From the NCBI RefSeq assembly GCF_000173075.1, contig NZ_ABVL01000004.1, positions 124,001-188,000 of the forward strand: a stretch of 64,000 bases of DNA. The letters run 5' to 3'. The DNA comes from Chthoniobacter flavus Ellin428. GTDB taxonomy: Bacteria > Verrucomicrobiota > Verrucomicrobiia > Chthoniobacterales > Chthoniobacteraceae. Position numbers and translations under genes: made by a program. Shown in pieces: positions 1 through 10,755 of this stretch (its first letter is position 1; each line of letters opens with the position of its first letter). The notes beneath the pieces are model-generated. The model had not been told where the DNA came from and did not search any database. It worked only from the letters and a program-made list of their open reading frames with translations.

Positions 1-963
1 CTCGTTGCCCAAAGCGCGCCGGAGACCTTGCACGAAGATCTCAGTGCCGAAGCCATCGCGGAACTCACCGCCCAGGCCGGCCGCATCGCCGCGGACAAGC
101 TGTTGAATTTGATCGAGCAATTTGCAGATGCGGAGAGCCGGATGAAGTGGGCGGCGAACAAGAAGATGCATTTCGAAATCGCCGCCATCCGGGCCGTCCA
201 GACGCTCGGCCAGGCGTCGCTGACGGAGGTGCTCGATACGCTCACTGCCATTCGTGGCGGCGGCGCGATGCCCGAGCGCCCGGTGAAGAAAGTCGAAGCG
301 CCCAAAACCCCGGTGGCTGCGGTCGCGGAAAAAAAAACTGAACGGCCCAAGCCGGCACCGGTATCCTCGCCTGCGCCTGTCGCAGAGCCTGCGGCTCCCG
401 TTTCCGTTCCTGCTCCCGCGGAGGCTCCGGCCAGTCGTCCTTCGCTCAGCGCTTTTGTTGCCGCTTCCATCGGCGGAAGTGAAAAGAAAACGCCTGCCGC
501 AGCGCCGAAGCCGGATCCGAAAGTGAGCGCAGAGCCTGCACACAAAGTGGAAGCGAAACCGGCGGCCACCGTGGCTCCTTCCGCCAATGCGCAGGAACTC
601 TGGCCGCAACTGGTGACGCGTGTTCGCAAGGACCGTCCGTTGATTTCCGACTGGGTCGAGTCAGGCCAGTTGACCGACGTCAGCAGTGGCGTGGCGCTCC
701 TGTCCTTCCCGCCGTCGGCGGACCTGGCGCGCGATACTTGTGAGCGGCCGAATAACCGCGGCTTCCTGGAAAAATTGCTCACGGAATTGACGGGCGCTCC
801 CGTCACACTGAAAACCGAAACGCGCGCGGGGCTCGTGGTAGAGAAGCTCGCCCGCGAAGAGGCCAAGCCGGAGCCCAAAGTCGACCCGATGGAAGCCTTC
901 AAGAACGATCCTCTCATCCAGAAAGCGCTCGCGGAATTCAAAGCCGAAATTCTTCCCGCCTAA
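1..963 (+). CDS. dnaX: DNA polymerase III subunit tau/gamma, C-terminal part (5' end outside window)
   Basis: The frame is open from base 1, so the gene begins upstream; the TTG at 28 is internal. The first ~85 residues are alpha-helical and match the tau/gamma domain III pattern (LLNLIEQFADAESRMKW, then a helix ending LEV-like FEIAAIRAVQ). A long Ala/Pro/Lys linker follows (about residues 90-195), then a compact C-terminal domain (NAQELWPQLVTRVRKDRP onward), as expected for tau. Tau bridges the clamp loader, polymerase and DnaB helicase at the replication fork. ybaB follows 15 bp downstream, the common dnaX-ybaB pairing. The linker begins at an A9 run (329-337) annotated separately. Identification rests on domain order and neighbour; the ATPase domain is not in view. 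Confidence 0.9.
   Translation, partial: LVAQSAPETLHEDLSAEAIAELTAQAGRIAADKLLNLIEQFADAESRMKWAANKKMHFEIAAIRAVQTLGQASLTEVLDTLTAIRGGGAMPERPVKKVEAPKTPVAAVAEKKTERPKPAPVSSPAPVAEPAAPVSVPAPAEAPASRPSLSAFVAASIGGSEKKTPAAAPKPDPKVSAEPAHKVEAKPAATVAPSANAQELWPQLVTRVRKDRPLISDWVESGQLTDVSSGVALLSFPPSADLARDTCERPNNRGFLEKLLTELTGAPVTLKTETRAGLVVEKLAREEAKPEPKVDPMEAFKNDPLIQKALAEFKAEILPA
329..341 (+). other. Candidate dnaX slippage/frameshift site (A9 followed by -1 frame stop)
   Basis: Nine consecutive A residues (329-337) are read as GAA AAA AAA ACT in the tau frame. Gaining one A in the transcript, or a -1 ribosomal slip, changes the reading to Lys-Lys-Asn followed by TGA at 339-341. The site sits exactly where domain III ends and the Ala/Pro-rich tau linker begins. 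In E. coli (A AAA AAG, ribosomal) and Thermus thermophilus (A9, transcriptional slippage) dnaX makes the short gamma subunit at the equivalent place. I saw no clear stimulatory hairpin or upstream Shine-Dalgarno element, which would fit transcriptional slippage better. Confidence 0.55.
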
Positions 964-978
964 ACCGAACACCATATT

Positions 979-1293
979 ATGAACCTCAAGAAAATGATGC
1001 AGCAGGCCGCCAAGATGCAGGAGCAATTGGCACAGACCCAATCCGAACTCGCTGACAAGACTGTGACCGCCACCGCCGGCGGCGGCAAGGTGACCGTGAC
1101 GGCCAACGGTGCGGGCGAAGTGCTTTCGATCAAGATCGACAAGACGGTGGTTGATCCCGAGGACGTGGAATCGCTCGAGGATCTGATCCTCAGTGGCGTG
1201 CAAAAGGCGATCGAAGAAGGCAAGGCGCTTCAGCAGTCCGAGATGAGCAAACTCACTGCCGGCATGGGATTGCCGCCGGGGATGGGTTTCTAA
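979..1293 (+). CDS. ybaB: YbaB/EbfC family nucleoid-associated protein
   Basis: 104 residues, the usual family length. The N-terminus (MNLKKMMQQAAKMQEQLAQ) is the characteristic amphipathic helix. The middle holds the family pattern ...VTATAGGGKVTVTANGAGEV followed by SIKIDKTVVDPEDVE, and the C-terminus ends in the Gly/Pro-rich GMGLPPGMGF. Family members bind DNA as dimers and are almost always encoded after dnaX. The usual third partner, recR, is not downstream here; a 130-bp gap with a hairpin and an AraC-type regulator follow instead. No strong Shine-Dalgarno is visible before the ATG. Confidence 0.93.
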   Translation: MNLKKMMQQAAKMQEQLAQTQSELADKTVTATAGGGKVTVTANGAGEVLSIKIDKTVVDPEDVESLEDLILSGVQKAIEEGKALQQSEMSKLTAGMGLPPGMGF

Positions 1294-1323
1294 AAAGCCC
1301 GGATTCACTCCGATATTGATCCG

Positions 1324-1348
1324 CAAGCTGCTGGTTTTGAGCAGCTTG
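1324..1348 (+). terminator. Hairpin, possible terminator of dnaX-ybaB
   Basis: Perfect 9-bp stem CAAGCTGCT / AGCAGCTTG (1324-1332 and 1340-1348) with a 7-nt loop GGTTTTG, 31 bp after the ybaB stop. It is followed by TGGATTTATT, a weak rather than pure T tract, so termination is plausible but not certain. Confidence 0.5.
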
Positions 1349-1426
1349 TGGATTTATTCCAGCTTTGAAAACGACCTGTTGGGAAAGCGGTTGACGCTGG
1401 CTTGCTATTGAGACTTAATCTCATCA

Positions 1427-2410
1427 ATGCTCTGGCCCGACAACCTTTCGCCTTCGTCTGCGGATTCCACGCCAGTGGAACAGGCTGCGTGGAAAGGGGT
1501 GAATGGTGTTTGGCGGCCTCTGGACGGCAGCTTTTTCGACGGCGGCGTGAGCATCGAATGGCATGACTTCCGGGTGGATTCCGACATGGATTGGTCGCGC
1601 AGTTTTCATCCGGGTTGCCTGGAGATTTGCCTCAATTTTTCCGGCGCCGGCACTTTGCAGGACGGTCCCGTCGAACGGCAACTCGAGTCCAGCCAGGTGG
1701 CCATCTACACCACGCATTCCGGCCGCCCCAAGGCGAAACGTCCTGCCGGTTCGTGGCACCGTTTTCTTACCTTGGAAATGGGCCGCGAATTCCTGCGCAC
1801 CCATTTCGAAGCCAGTCGCGACCGGTTGAAGGAGCCGGTTGTCCGCTTCATGGACAGCATCGGTGCGCCGCCTCCCTGGCTGGAGATCATCCCGTTGCCG
1901 CCTTCCTTGCTCGGCGCGCGGATGGAACTGCTCCAACCGCCCGTGCCTGAGGCCGCGCGCTCCATGTGGTATCGCGCCAAGGTTCTCGAAATCCTCGCCC
2001 AGACGCTCTTCGTGACCGACAGCGCAAACGAGCTCTTTTGCCATCGGCACCAGCGGCAAAATCGTGAGCGCGTCGACCGCGTGTGTTATCTCATCGAGCG
2101 CGATCTGGAGAATCCACCGTCGCTCGAAATGCTCGCCCAGGAAGTGGGGTGCAGCCCTTTTCATCTCAGCCGCGTCTTCGCCGAACAGGCCGGCGTGAGC
2201 ATCCCGAAATACCTGCGCATGAAACGTATCGAGCGCGCGGCGGAGTTGCTCAAATCGGGCAAAGCCAATGTCACCGAGGCGGCGATGAGTGTCGGCTACA
2301 ATAGCCTCAGCGCTTTCAACAAAGCCTTCGTCGAGCAGATGGGCTGCTGTCCCGGTTTGTATCCGGCAGTGCGGATTCCCGGCCGCCGGGCGAAGAGTTC
2401 GAAGGCGTAG
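1427..2410 (+). CDS. AraC-family transcriptional regulator
   Basis: 327 residues. The last ~95 residues carry the double helix-turn-helix of AraC/XylS proteins: helix-turn-helix 1 around LEMLAQEVGCSPFHLSRVF, the linking helix IPKYLRMKRIERAAELL, and the second around VTEAAMSVGYNSLSAFNKAF, close to the conserved GF.....F..AFK pattern. The N-terminal ~220 residues have no domain I recognise; they would be the sensing part. Single gene flanked by noncoding DNA on both sides; the next gene (kelch/PQQ protein) starts 176 bp downstream on the same strand and could be a target, but nothing in the sequence proves it. The ATG at 1427 is chosen as the first in frame; no Shine-Dalgarno is evident. Confidence 0.85.
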   Translation: MLWPDNLSPSSADSTPVEQAAWKGVNGVWRPLDGSFFDGGVSIEWHDFRVDSDMDWSRSFHPGCLEICLNFSGAGTLQDGPVERQLESSQVAIYTTHSGRPKAKRPAGSWHRFLTLEMGREFLRTHFEASRDRLKEPVVRFMDSIGAPPPWLEIIPLPPSLLGARMELLQPPVPEAARSMWYRAKVLEILAQTLFVTDSANELFCHRHQRQNRERVDRVCYLIERDLENPPSLEMLAQEVGCSPFHLSRVFAEQAGVSIPKYLRMKRIERAAELLKSGKANVTEAAMSVGYNSLSAFNKAFVEQMGCCPGLYPAVRIPGRRAKSSKA

Positions 2411-2586
2411 GCAGGGATTCGAGAGGGCGCTTCTCAGCGGAGTCAGGGTGACACCGAGGAGAGAGCGCCAACCCGACTGTCGCCACAACTTTCCCCAACA
2501 CAGAAAGTATTCCGCAGAACAACCTTTCCGGCCATACTCCCGGTGTCTGCGAAGCATTCGTGACCGCATTCCCGCGACCCCTTCCC

Positions 2587-4872
2587 ATGAATCCGATCCC
2601 TCGTCTCCTCGTTGCGCTCTGCGCGCTTTTTTTCCTCACCCTTCCGGCCGCTGCGGAGAGTGGCGGACTGCCCCCGATGCCCGAGCCGGTCACGAGCTTC
2701 GGCGCAACGATCGATGGAGGCTGGCTGTATGTTTACGGCGGCAACACCGGCAAAGCCCACGAGTTCAACAAGGAATGCGTGAAAGGCGATTTCTTCCGCC
2801 TGCAAATGCCCTCGGGCAAAACGTGGGAATCGCTTCCGGGAGGCTTGTCGTTGCTGAGTTGCTCGCTGGTGACCTACGAAGGGAAAGTCATCCGCATCGG
2901 AGGGATGACGGCGCGCAACGAAAAAGGCGCGAAGGATGACCTGCTATCGACGGACGAGGTCATGCGTTTCGATCCCGCGACGGGCAAATGGGAACTCCTG
3001 ACACCACTCCCGCAACCGCGCTCCAGCGGCGACGCAGCCATCCTCGATCACACCATTTACGTTGGCGGCGGTTGGAATCTTTCCGGCAAGGGTGGGGGCG
3101 GTGCGAACACCCATTGGTATGACACGCTGCTGACCTTCGACTTGAAGGCTCCGGAGAAAGGCTGGCAATCCCAGTCGCAACCGTTTCAGCGTCGCGCTCT
3201 CGCCGCGGTGGCTCACGCGGGCCGCATTTGGTTCATCGGAGGCATCGACAATCACGATGAACTGGCGCGCAACGTCGACTGGTTCGACCCCGCGACCGGC
3301 GAGTGGGGAAAAGGCCCCGATCTGCCGGATGACACCATGGCGGGCTTCGGCGTGGCCGCGTGCGAGCAAGGCGGCAAGTTGTACGCGACTCCCTTCTCCG
3401 GCAAGGTCCTGGCCTTGAGTGCCGATGGCCAGCAGTGGCAGGAAGTCACCAAGCTGAATCCGCCCCGCTTTTTCCATCGCTTGTTGCCGTTGCCCGATGG
3501 ACGCCTCGCGGCGGTGGGCGGATCGAATCACCAAGGACATGTAGGCGAGCTCGAACTCATCTCGCTCGAGGCCAAGACTTCGGCCGCCGCGCCAGCTGCA
3601 TCGTCTGCGCCCGCCGACCCGCCGGTGGCGAAAGGCGCGAGCACTGGCGCCAGCGTCCAGCAACCCAGCGAGCCCGGCGGCGCAGCGTGGCCGCAATGGC
3701 GCGGACCGAACCGCGACGGCATCGCTCCGGAAACCGGCTGGCGCAAGGACTGGCCGGCGGACGGTCCGCCAAAATTGTGGAGCGTGCAGGTTGGCATGGG
3801 GCTCAGCGCGCCGGTGGTGGCCGATGGCCGGTTGATCGCCCAAGGCAATGATGGGAATGGGACGGACACGATTTTCGCCTTCGATGCGGCGACCGGAAAC
3901 GAGCTCTGGCACTTCTCTCTCCCGTGCAAATCCAACGCCTACGGAATGGAAATCGTTCCGAATGGCCCCGCGGCCACGCCCACGATTTCCGGTGGGCGTG
4001 TCTTTGCGCTCACGCGGGAGGGCGACTTCGTCTGCCTCGATGTTTCGAATGGCAAACTCGCCTGGCAAAAGCACCTGAAGGATATCGGCGGAAGACGGCC
4101 CGTCTACGGCTATGCGCAATCTCCACTCGTCGCCGATGGCCGGGTCTTTCTCGATATCGGAGCCAAGCCGGGCAGGGTCGGTTCCACGGCGGCCCTCGAT
4201 GCCACGACCGGGGAGCTGAAGTGGAAGGCCGGCAGCGGTGAGGCCGGCTACAGTTCGGCGCGCATGTTCGAGCGCGACGGCCACCAGTTCGTCGTCATGC
4301 TCAAGGGGGAAGCGCTCGATGTCTTCGACCCCGCGGATGGCCATGTCCTCTGGTCCTATCACATCACGGGCCGCGACTATACGAACTCGCTCACGCCCGT
4401 GTTTGTGGGGCATCGCATTCTCGTCAGCAACAGCAGCGAACCCTTCGCCCGATTGCTGGACTGGGATCTTGCCGCCGAACCCAACGTTCGGGTGGCCTGG
4501 AAAAACCAGCAATTCGCCCTGCTGTTCAACAACCCGATCCTCTATCGCGATTGTCTTTTCGCGTTTAATGAAAAGCGCCGCTCCGTCACCGAGTTCACCT
4601 GTCTCAATGCCGAAACCGGCGAAGCGCACTGGGTTACCGACACCGTGCCGATCGGCACATTCATTCTCTCGGATGACCACTGGATCTTTCTCACGCGGGA
4701 GGGCGAAGTCGTCCTCGCGCCGGCCTCGGTCACCGAGCTCAAGCCGGCCGCGCGTTTCAAAGCCCTCGATGGCAAATGCTACGCCACGCCCACGCTGGCC
4801 AACGGCCGGCTCTTCGTGCGCGACAACGCCGGCACGCTGAACGCCTACGACCTCCGCGTGCCCGGGCGGTAA
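2587..4872 (+). CDS. Secreted kelch-repeat plus PQQ-like beta-propeller protein
   Basis: 761 residues from the ATG at 2587, chosen because it starts a clean signal peptide (MNPIPRLLVALCALFFLTLPAAAES). Residues ~30-330 hold kelch-type blades (YVYGGN, VIRIGGMT, IYVGGGWN, IWFIGGID, AAVGGSN). An Ala/Pro/Ser linker (~335-370) leads into a second propeller opening with WPQWRGPNRDG and containing PQQ-like repeats (FAFDAATGNELWHF, VCLDVSNGKLAWQKH, AALDATTGELKWKAG, DVFDPADGHVLWSY). The WxQWRGPxxDG opening is typical of secreted PQQ-like proteins in Planctomycetes and Verrucomicrobiota. No catalytic residues or cofactor can be assigned, so an enzyme function is unproven; binding or scaffold roles fit equally. 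A C-rich leader (ACCCCTTCCC) precedes the ATG. Confidence 0.85.
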   Translation: MNPIPRLLVALCALFFLTLPAAAESGGLPPMPEPVTSFGATIDGGWLYVYGGNTGKAHEFNKECVKGDFFRLQMPSGKTWESLPGGLSLLSCSLVTYEGKVIRIGGMTARNEKGAKDDLLSTDEVMRFDPATGKWELLTPLPQPRSSGDAAILDHTIYVGGGWNLSGKGGGGANTHWYDTLLTFDLKAPEKGWQSQSQPFQRRALAAVAHAGRIWFIGGIDNHDELARNVDWFDPATGEWGKGPDLPDDTMAGFGVAACEQGGKLYATPFSGKVLALSADGQQWQEVTKLNPPRFFHRLLPLPDGRLAAVGGSNHQGHVGELELISLEAKTSAAAPAASSAPADPPVAKGASTGASVQQPSEPGGAAWPQWRGPNRDGIAPETGWRKDWPADGPPKLWSVQVGMGLSAPVVADGRLIAQGNDGNGTDTIFAFDAATGNELWHFSLPCKSNAYGMEIVPNGPAATPTISGGRVFALTREGDFVCLDVSNGKLAWQKHLKDIGGRRPVYGYAQSPLVADGRVFLDIGAKPGRVGSTAALDATTGELKWKAGSGEAGYSSARMFERDGHQFVVMLKGEALDVFDPADGHVLWSYHITGRDYTNSLTPVFVGHRILVSNSSEPFARLLDWDLAAEPNVRVAWKNQQFALLFNNPILYRDCLFAFNEKRRSVTEFTCLNAETGEAHWVTDTVPIGTFILSDDHWIFLTREGEVVLAPASVTELKPAARFKALDGKCYATPTLANGRLFVRDNAGTLNAYDLRVPGR

Positions 4873-7503
<2,631 letters not shown>

Positions 7504-7508
7504 CGCGC

Positions 7509-7597
7509 CCTATTACTCCTATTCTTCCTATGCCTCCTATCTGCCAAACCGCGGATCGGAGGAATGGGAGGGATAGGAGGTATAGGAATCATAGGAA
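7509..7597. repeat. 9-bp-period repeat arms in inverted orientation (ATAGGA type)
   Basis: The left arm 7509-7540 is four 9-bp units starting CCTAT (CCTATTACT, CCTATTCTT, CCTATGCCT, CCTAT). The right arm, from 7573, is ATAGGAGGT, ATAGGAATC, ATAGGAAAA. Reverse-complementing the left arm gives 21 of 24 matches to the right arm, enough for a long hairpin in RNA. It lies 5 bp after the icd stop and ends just before the ATG of the next gene, so it may act as a 3' hairpin for icd, but a rho-independent T tract is missing. Confidence 0.75.
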
Positions 7598-7602
7598 AAC
7601 CG

Positions 7603-9261
7603 ATGACCAGCCCCGATATCGCGCCCACCGAGAAACCGCCGGAGCCCTCGCGTGTCATGGCCAGCGTGCTGATGGCGATCGAATTGCTGGTGTTGTGTGT
7701 GGTCCTCGCGCTTGCCTGGAAAGCCTGGCGGGTATGGCCGCGAGTGCCGCTGGCCGACCCCGATACCTGGGGCTACCTGAACCCGGCCCTGACCTGGCTC
7801 AGCGGCCAGGGCTTCCAGCAGACCGACGGCCGCGACTGGCTTTACCCGACGATGCTGGCGATGTTTTTAAAGACGACCGGCACCTTCACCGGGATCGCCG
7901 CCTGGCAAAAATTCCTGGGTCTCTGCTCGGGCATCTTCATGGCCATCACCTGGCGCTGCTGGGTTTCGCTGCTGCCGTTCAATCGCTGGGTCCGCTTCGT
8001 TCTGTTGCTTCTCGGTGTGTGGCCGATCTATGTGGCGTTGGTCAATCAGCAGACCATCTTCTTTGCGATGTCGTTGCGGCCAGAGTCGGTGCTGCCGCTG
8101 TTTGTTTATGCGCAGCTGGCCTGTGTCATGGGCTATTGCAAATACCGCTGGCAGACACCGCGCAGTAATCCGGCGATGCTGCTCGGCATCGCGGCAATCG
8201 CGCTGGCCTATGGCTGCCTCGTGCTGAAGCCGAGTTGGTATTTCGCCACGATCACGACCTCGCTGCCGGTGGCGATTGGCTTCTTCGGTCGCGCACTTCC
8301 CCTGCGGGTGCGGCTGTGGACGCCCATTCTCGGAGTCGTTGCGGCATTGGCGATTTTCTCGCTGCCCGCGCGTTTCTTTGTCATTCGCGATGGGGCATCG
8401 GTCACGCTCCTGCCCGACGCGTTGCTTTGTGTCCATGCGGAATTCGTCGAGCACGATCTGAATGCCAAACTGGCGGCGATGCCGGATTCCGACCCCGGGA
8501 AAACGCGGCTGCGCGATTTCGTCGGCGTGCTGGATAGCGAAATCCATAACGCGAAGAATCAGCACAAGGTTTACGAGAAACTCGGCTTCAATGCGGATTA
8601 CCTCATGCACAGCGACACGCTGTCGAAAGCGATCACCGTTTATGCCGGCGATGCGCGGGGAAAATTTCGGAAGTTTTGTTTGAACGAGTATTTCAGCGCG
8701 GTCCTCCACGCTCCACTGGCTTACACGCAGAAGATCCTACGCCAGTTCATGCACTTCGTGCAGCCGGAGTCGAAGACCTTTTTCGATGACCAGGTGAATC
8801 TGTCGAAGGCCTATCACGACACCGCCACGGTCTGGAATGGGAAAGGTCTGGCGCGGCTGACGAGCGATGTGGAAGAGATGTACGTCGAGTACGGCCGGCA
8901 GATCGATTTGCAGGCCGCGCAGACCGGATTGATGGCGAAATATCCGCTCATGCGGAAGTTCCGCGATAAGGTGGCGGCGGTGGCGTTGCCGCTGGAATTG
9001 CTCTTCCTCGGCAGCCTGATTTTGACGGTGCTGTGGTCGCGGCTGCACAAGTTGCGCATCGCCGGTTGGGCGGTGCTGTTTCTCTTCCTCGCGCCGGCCG
9101 GAAATGCCTTCGGCGTGTGCATCGTCCACACGCTGGATATCTATCGCTACCGCGCGACCTATGGCGGCTACCTGCTCTTCTCGCTGGCCGCCATGGCCGT
9201 ATTCATTGGGATCGTCGTCGTGCAGGCCATCGCCAGCCAGCGAGTCAGCACTGCGAAATAG
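7603..9261 (+). CDS. Polytopic membrane protein, possible GT-C-fold glycosyltransferase
   Basis: 552 residues from ATG 7603. I prefer this start to an in-frame ATG at 7564 because the extra 13 residues (GGIGGIGIIG) are only the translated ATAGGA repeat. About eleven hydrophobic segments alternate with short loops, and one large soluble stretch lies around residues 265-400. The first loop after the first membrane segment contains DPDTWGYLNPAL (52-63), reminiscent of the acidic first-loop motif of GT-C glycosyltransferases that use polyprenyl-phosphate sugars. No family can be named with certainty and the acceptor is unknown. Low similarity to any model protein I can recall; could equally be a membrane protein of unknown function. 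Confidence 0.6.
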   Translation: MTSPDIAPTEKPPEPSRVMASVLMAIELLVLCVVLALAWKAWRVWPRVPLADPDTWGYLNPALTWLSGQGFQQTDGRDWLYPTMLAMFLKTTGTFTGIAAWQKFLGLCSGIFMAITWRCWVSLLPFNRWVRFVLLLLGVWPIYVALVNQQTIFFAMSLRPESVLPLFVYAQLACVMGYCKYRWQTPRSNPAMLLGIAAIALAYGCLVLKPSWYFATITTSLPVAIGFFGRALPLRVRLWTPILGVVAALAIFSLPARFFVIRDGASVTLLPDALLCVHAEFVEHDLNAKLAAMPDSDPGKTRLRDFVGVLDSEIHNAKNQHKVYEKLGFNADYLMHSDTLSKAITVYAGDARGKFRKFCLNEYFSAVLHAPLAYTQKILRQFMHFVQPESKTFFDDQVNLSKAYHDTATVWNGKGLARLTSDVEEMYVEYGRQIDLQAAQTGLMAKYPLMRKFRDKVAAVALPLELLFLGSLILTVLWSRLHKLRIAGWAVLFLFLAPAGNAFGVCIVHTLDIYRYRATYGGYLLFSLAAMAVFIGIVVVQAIASQRVSTAK

Positions 9262-9295
9262 AGACCGCACATGCATTGCGTGTTGCGAGGTGCAG

Positions 9296-9454
9296 CGCTT
9301 GCGTTTTGGAGTGCGGCGCTGCTGCGCCGCTTTGGAATATCGCGGAGCGATGCGGCTCCTTCGCGATGTTATCCTGAGAGGTGCGCTCGTTGGCCAGCGA
9401 AGAGCGCGATTATTTAAAAGCTACGCAGCAGCGCCGCACTCCAAAACGCAAGCG
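9296..9454. repeat. 159-bp element bounded by perfect 31-bp inverted repeats
   Basis: 9296-9326 and 9424-9454 are exact reverse complements (ends CGCTTGCGTTTTGGAG / CTCCAAAACGCAAGCG). The interior carries a second, imperfect hairpin (ATCGCGGAGC ... GGCTCCTTCGCGAT, about 9338-9367) and no ORF. The structure resembles REP/BIME-like or small non-autonomous elements. It lies 34 bp after the stop of the membrane-protein gene. No target-site duplication could be recognised. Confidence 0.75.
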
Positions 9455-9488
9455 TTTCAGGCACGCTCTTTCAGATTCGCCTGCACCT

Positions 9489-9566
9489 CTATCTCCTCCT
9501 CGATACTCGCACGCGATTCGACTCGCTATCCTCGATATACACCGTCCCATCCGCATCCACGAAAAT
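9489..9566 (-). pseudogene. Remnant duplicate of the NHL-protein 3' end
   Basis: Read on the minus strand from 9566, this gives ATT TTC GTG GAT GCG GAT GGG ... ending DSESNRVRVSRRR and a TAG stop at 9489-9491. The neighbouring NHL gene ends with IFIDADG...DSESNRVRVLRRK. Apart from a handful of substitutions the 25 codons align without gaps. A TAG immediately precedes the remnant, so it cannot be expressed as part of a longer protein. It is a partial duplication, or the tail of a second NHL gene now deleted. Confidence 0.75.
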
Positions 9567-9601
9567 CTAGCCCCGACGCTCCGGCCCCTCGCTGGTGACC
9601 C

Positions 9602-9645
9602 GATAGTCGAAAACCGACTATCAACTATCAACTCTCAACCATTAA
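9602..9645. repeat. Hairpin plus heptamer repeat run after the NHL gene
   Basis: An 8-bp perfect stem GATAGTCG / CGACTATC (9602-9609, 9615-9622) is followed by 7-bp units TATCAAC, TATCAAC, TCTCAAC, CATTAAC up to the TAG stop codon of the NHL gene (9646-9648, minus strand). It sits directly downstream of that gene in transcriptional sense. Confidence 0.6.
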
Positions 9646-10728
9646 CTATTTCCTTCGCAGCACCCGCACCCGATTCGATTCGCTGTCGCCGATGTAAACC
9701 GAACCATCCGCGTCGATGAAAATGCCGTGCGGGCGGTCCATCTCACAATGCAGCGGCTTGCCATCCGGGCCGTCGCCTCGCTGGCCATCGCCGGCGACCA
9801 GTTCGATCGCGCCGGTCTTGGCGTTGATCTCGCGAATGCTGTGGCTCTCGGTATCGGCCAGCCACACATTCCCTTGGGCATCGACGGCGATGCCCTTTGG
9901 TCCGGAAAGAGTCGCCTCGAGCGCTGGACCGCCATTGCCGGTGAAGCCCTTTTTGCCCGTGCCGGCGGCGATCGAAATGATGCCGGTCTTCGCGTCGAAC
10001 TTCAGCACCTGGTTGCCCTCCCGCGTGACGAGCCACAGGTTGCCCTCCTTGTCGAAATCCATCGAGCGCGGGCCTTTGAGCGGCGTGCCTTCGATGGGCG
10101 AGCCATCCGGCGTATCTCCCGCTTTGCCGGTGCCGGCAAAGGTCGAGATGGTGCCGGTGGTCATGTCCACCTTGCGGATGCAGTTGTTGCCGACGTCGCA
10201 GATATAGAGCGAGCCATCCGGGCCGAATTGAATGCTGTGCGGTTGCTTGAGTTGCGCTTGCGCGGCTGGACCGCCGTCGCCGCTGTAGCCGGGCTTTCCA
10301 GTACCGGCGAAGGTAGTGATGATCTTCGTCTTCGCGTCGACGCGACGGATGGCGTGATTCGCCATGTCGGCGATGTAGTAGTTGCCCGCTCTGTCGAAGC
10401 GAATCTCGTGCGGCAGATTGAAGGTCGCCTCCAAGGCGGGACCGCCATCGCCGCTGTAACCCTTTTGCCCGATGCCCGCGGCGGTGTGAATCTTCCCGTC
10501 CGGCGTGACCCGGCGGAGGCGCTGGCCGCCGTATTCGCAAAACCAAATCGCGCCATCCGGTCCGCGGACGAGGCCGAAAGGGTTGTTGAGCGTCGCTTGA
10601 GTTGCCAATCCGCCGTCACCGCTGAAGCCTTGAACGCCAGAGCCGGCAAAGGTCGAAATGGTCCAATCTGCGGCCGAAGCCGCGAGAGTCAACGCGAGTG
10701 CGAGAGGGAGGAGCAGGAGGGATTTCAT
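9646..10728 (-). CDS. Secreted NHL-repeat beta-propeller protein
   Basis: 360 residues with an N-terminal signal peptide (MKSLLLLPLALALTLAASAA). The mature part consists of about six repeats alternating a TFAGTGKPGYSGDGGPA-type loop with an NHL blade (PFGLVRGPDGAIWFCEYGG, PHEIRFDRAGNYYIADMAN, PHSIQFGPDGSLYICDVGN, PRSMDFDKEGNLWLVTREG, PKGIAVDAQGNVWLADTES, PHGIFIDADGSVYIGDSES). This NHL/'TFAGxG' arrangement is common in secreted proteins of the phylum; ligand and role are unknown. The start is preceded by CACCCCC and no Shine-Dalgarno. A truncated second copy of its 3' end lies just downstream at 9489-9566. Confidence 0.88.
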   Translation of the reverse strand: MKSLLLLPLALALTLAASAADWTISTFAGSGVQGFSGDGGLATQATLNNPFGLVRGPDGAIWFCEYGGQRLRRVTPDGKIHTAAGIGQKGYSGDGGPALEATFNLPHEIRFDRAGNYYIADMANHAIRRVDAKTKIITTFAGTGKPGYSGDGGPAAQAQLKQPHSIQFGPDGSLYICDVGNNCIRKVDMTTGTISTFAGTGKAGDTPDGSPIEGTPLKGPRSMDFDKEGNLWLVTREGNQVLKFDAKTGIISIAAGTGKKGFTGNGGPALEATLSGPKGIAVDAQGNVWLADTESHSIREINAKTGAIELVAGDGQRGDGPDGKPLHCEMDRPHGIFIDADGSVYIGDSESNRVRVLRRK

Positions 10729-10755
10729 GGGGGTGAAGTAGTGGGCAGAGGCAGC

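Noticed and set aside
661-1326. 221-codon minus-strand frame opposite dnaX/ybaB
   Set aside because: It spans two well-identified plus-strand genes and has His/Arg/Leu-rich shadow composition.
7564-7602. N-terminal extension MGGIGGIGIIGKP of the membrane protein
   Set aside because: It is the translated ATAGGA repeat; the ATG at 7603 gives a normal N-terminus.
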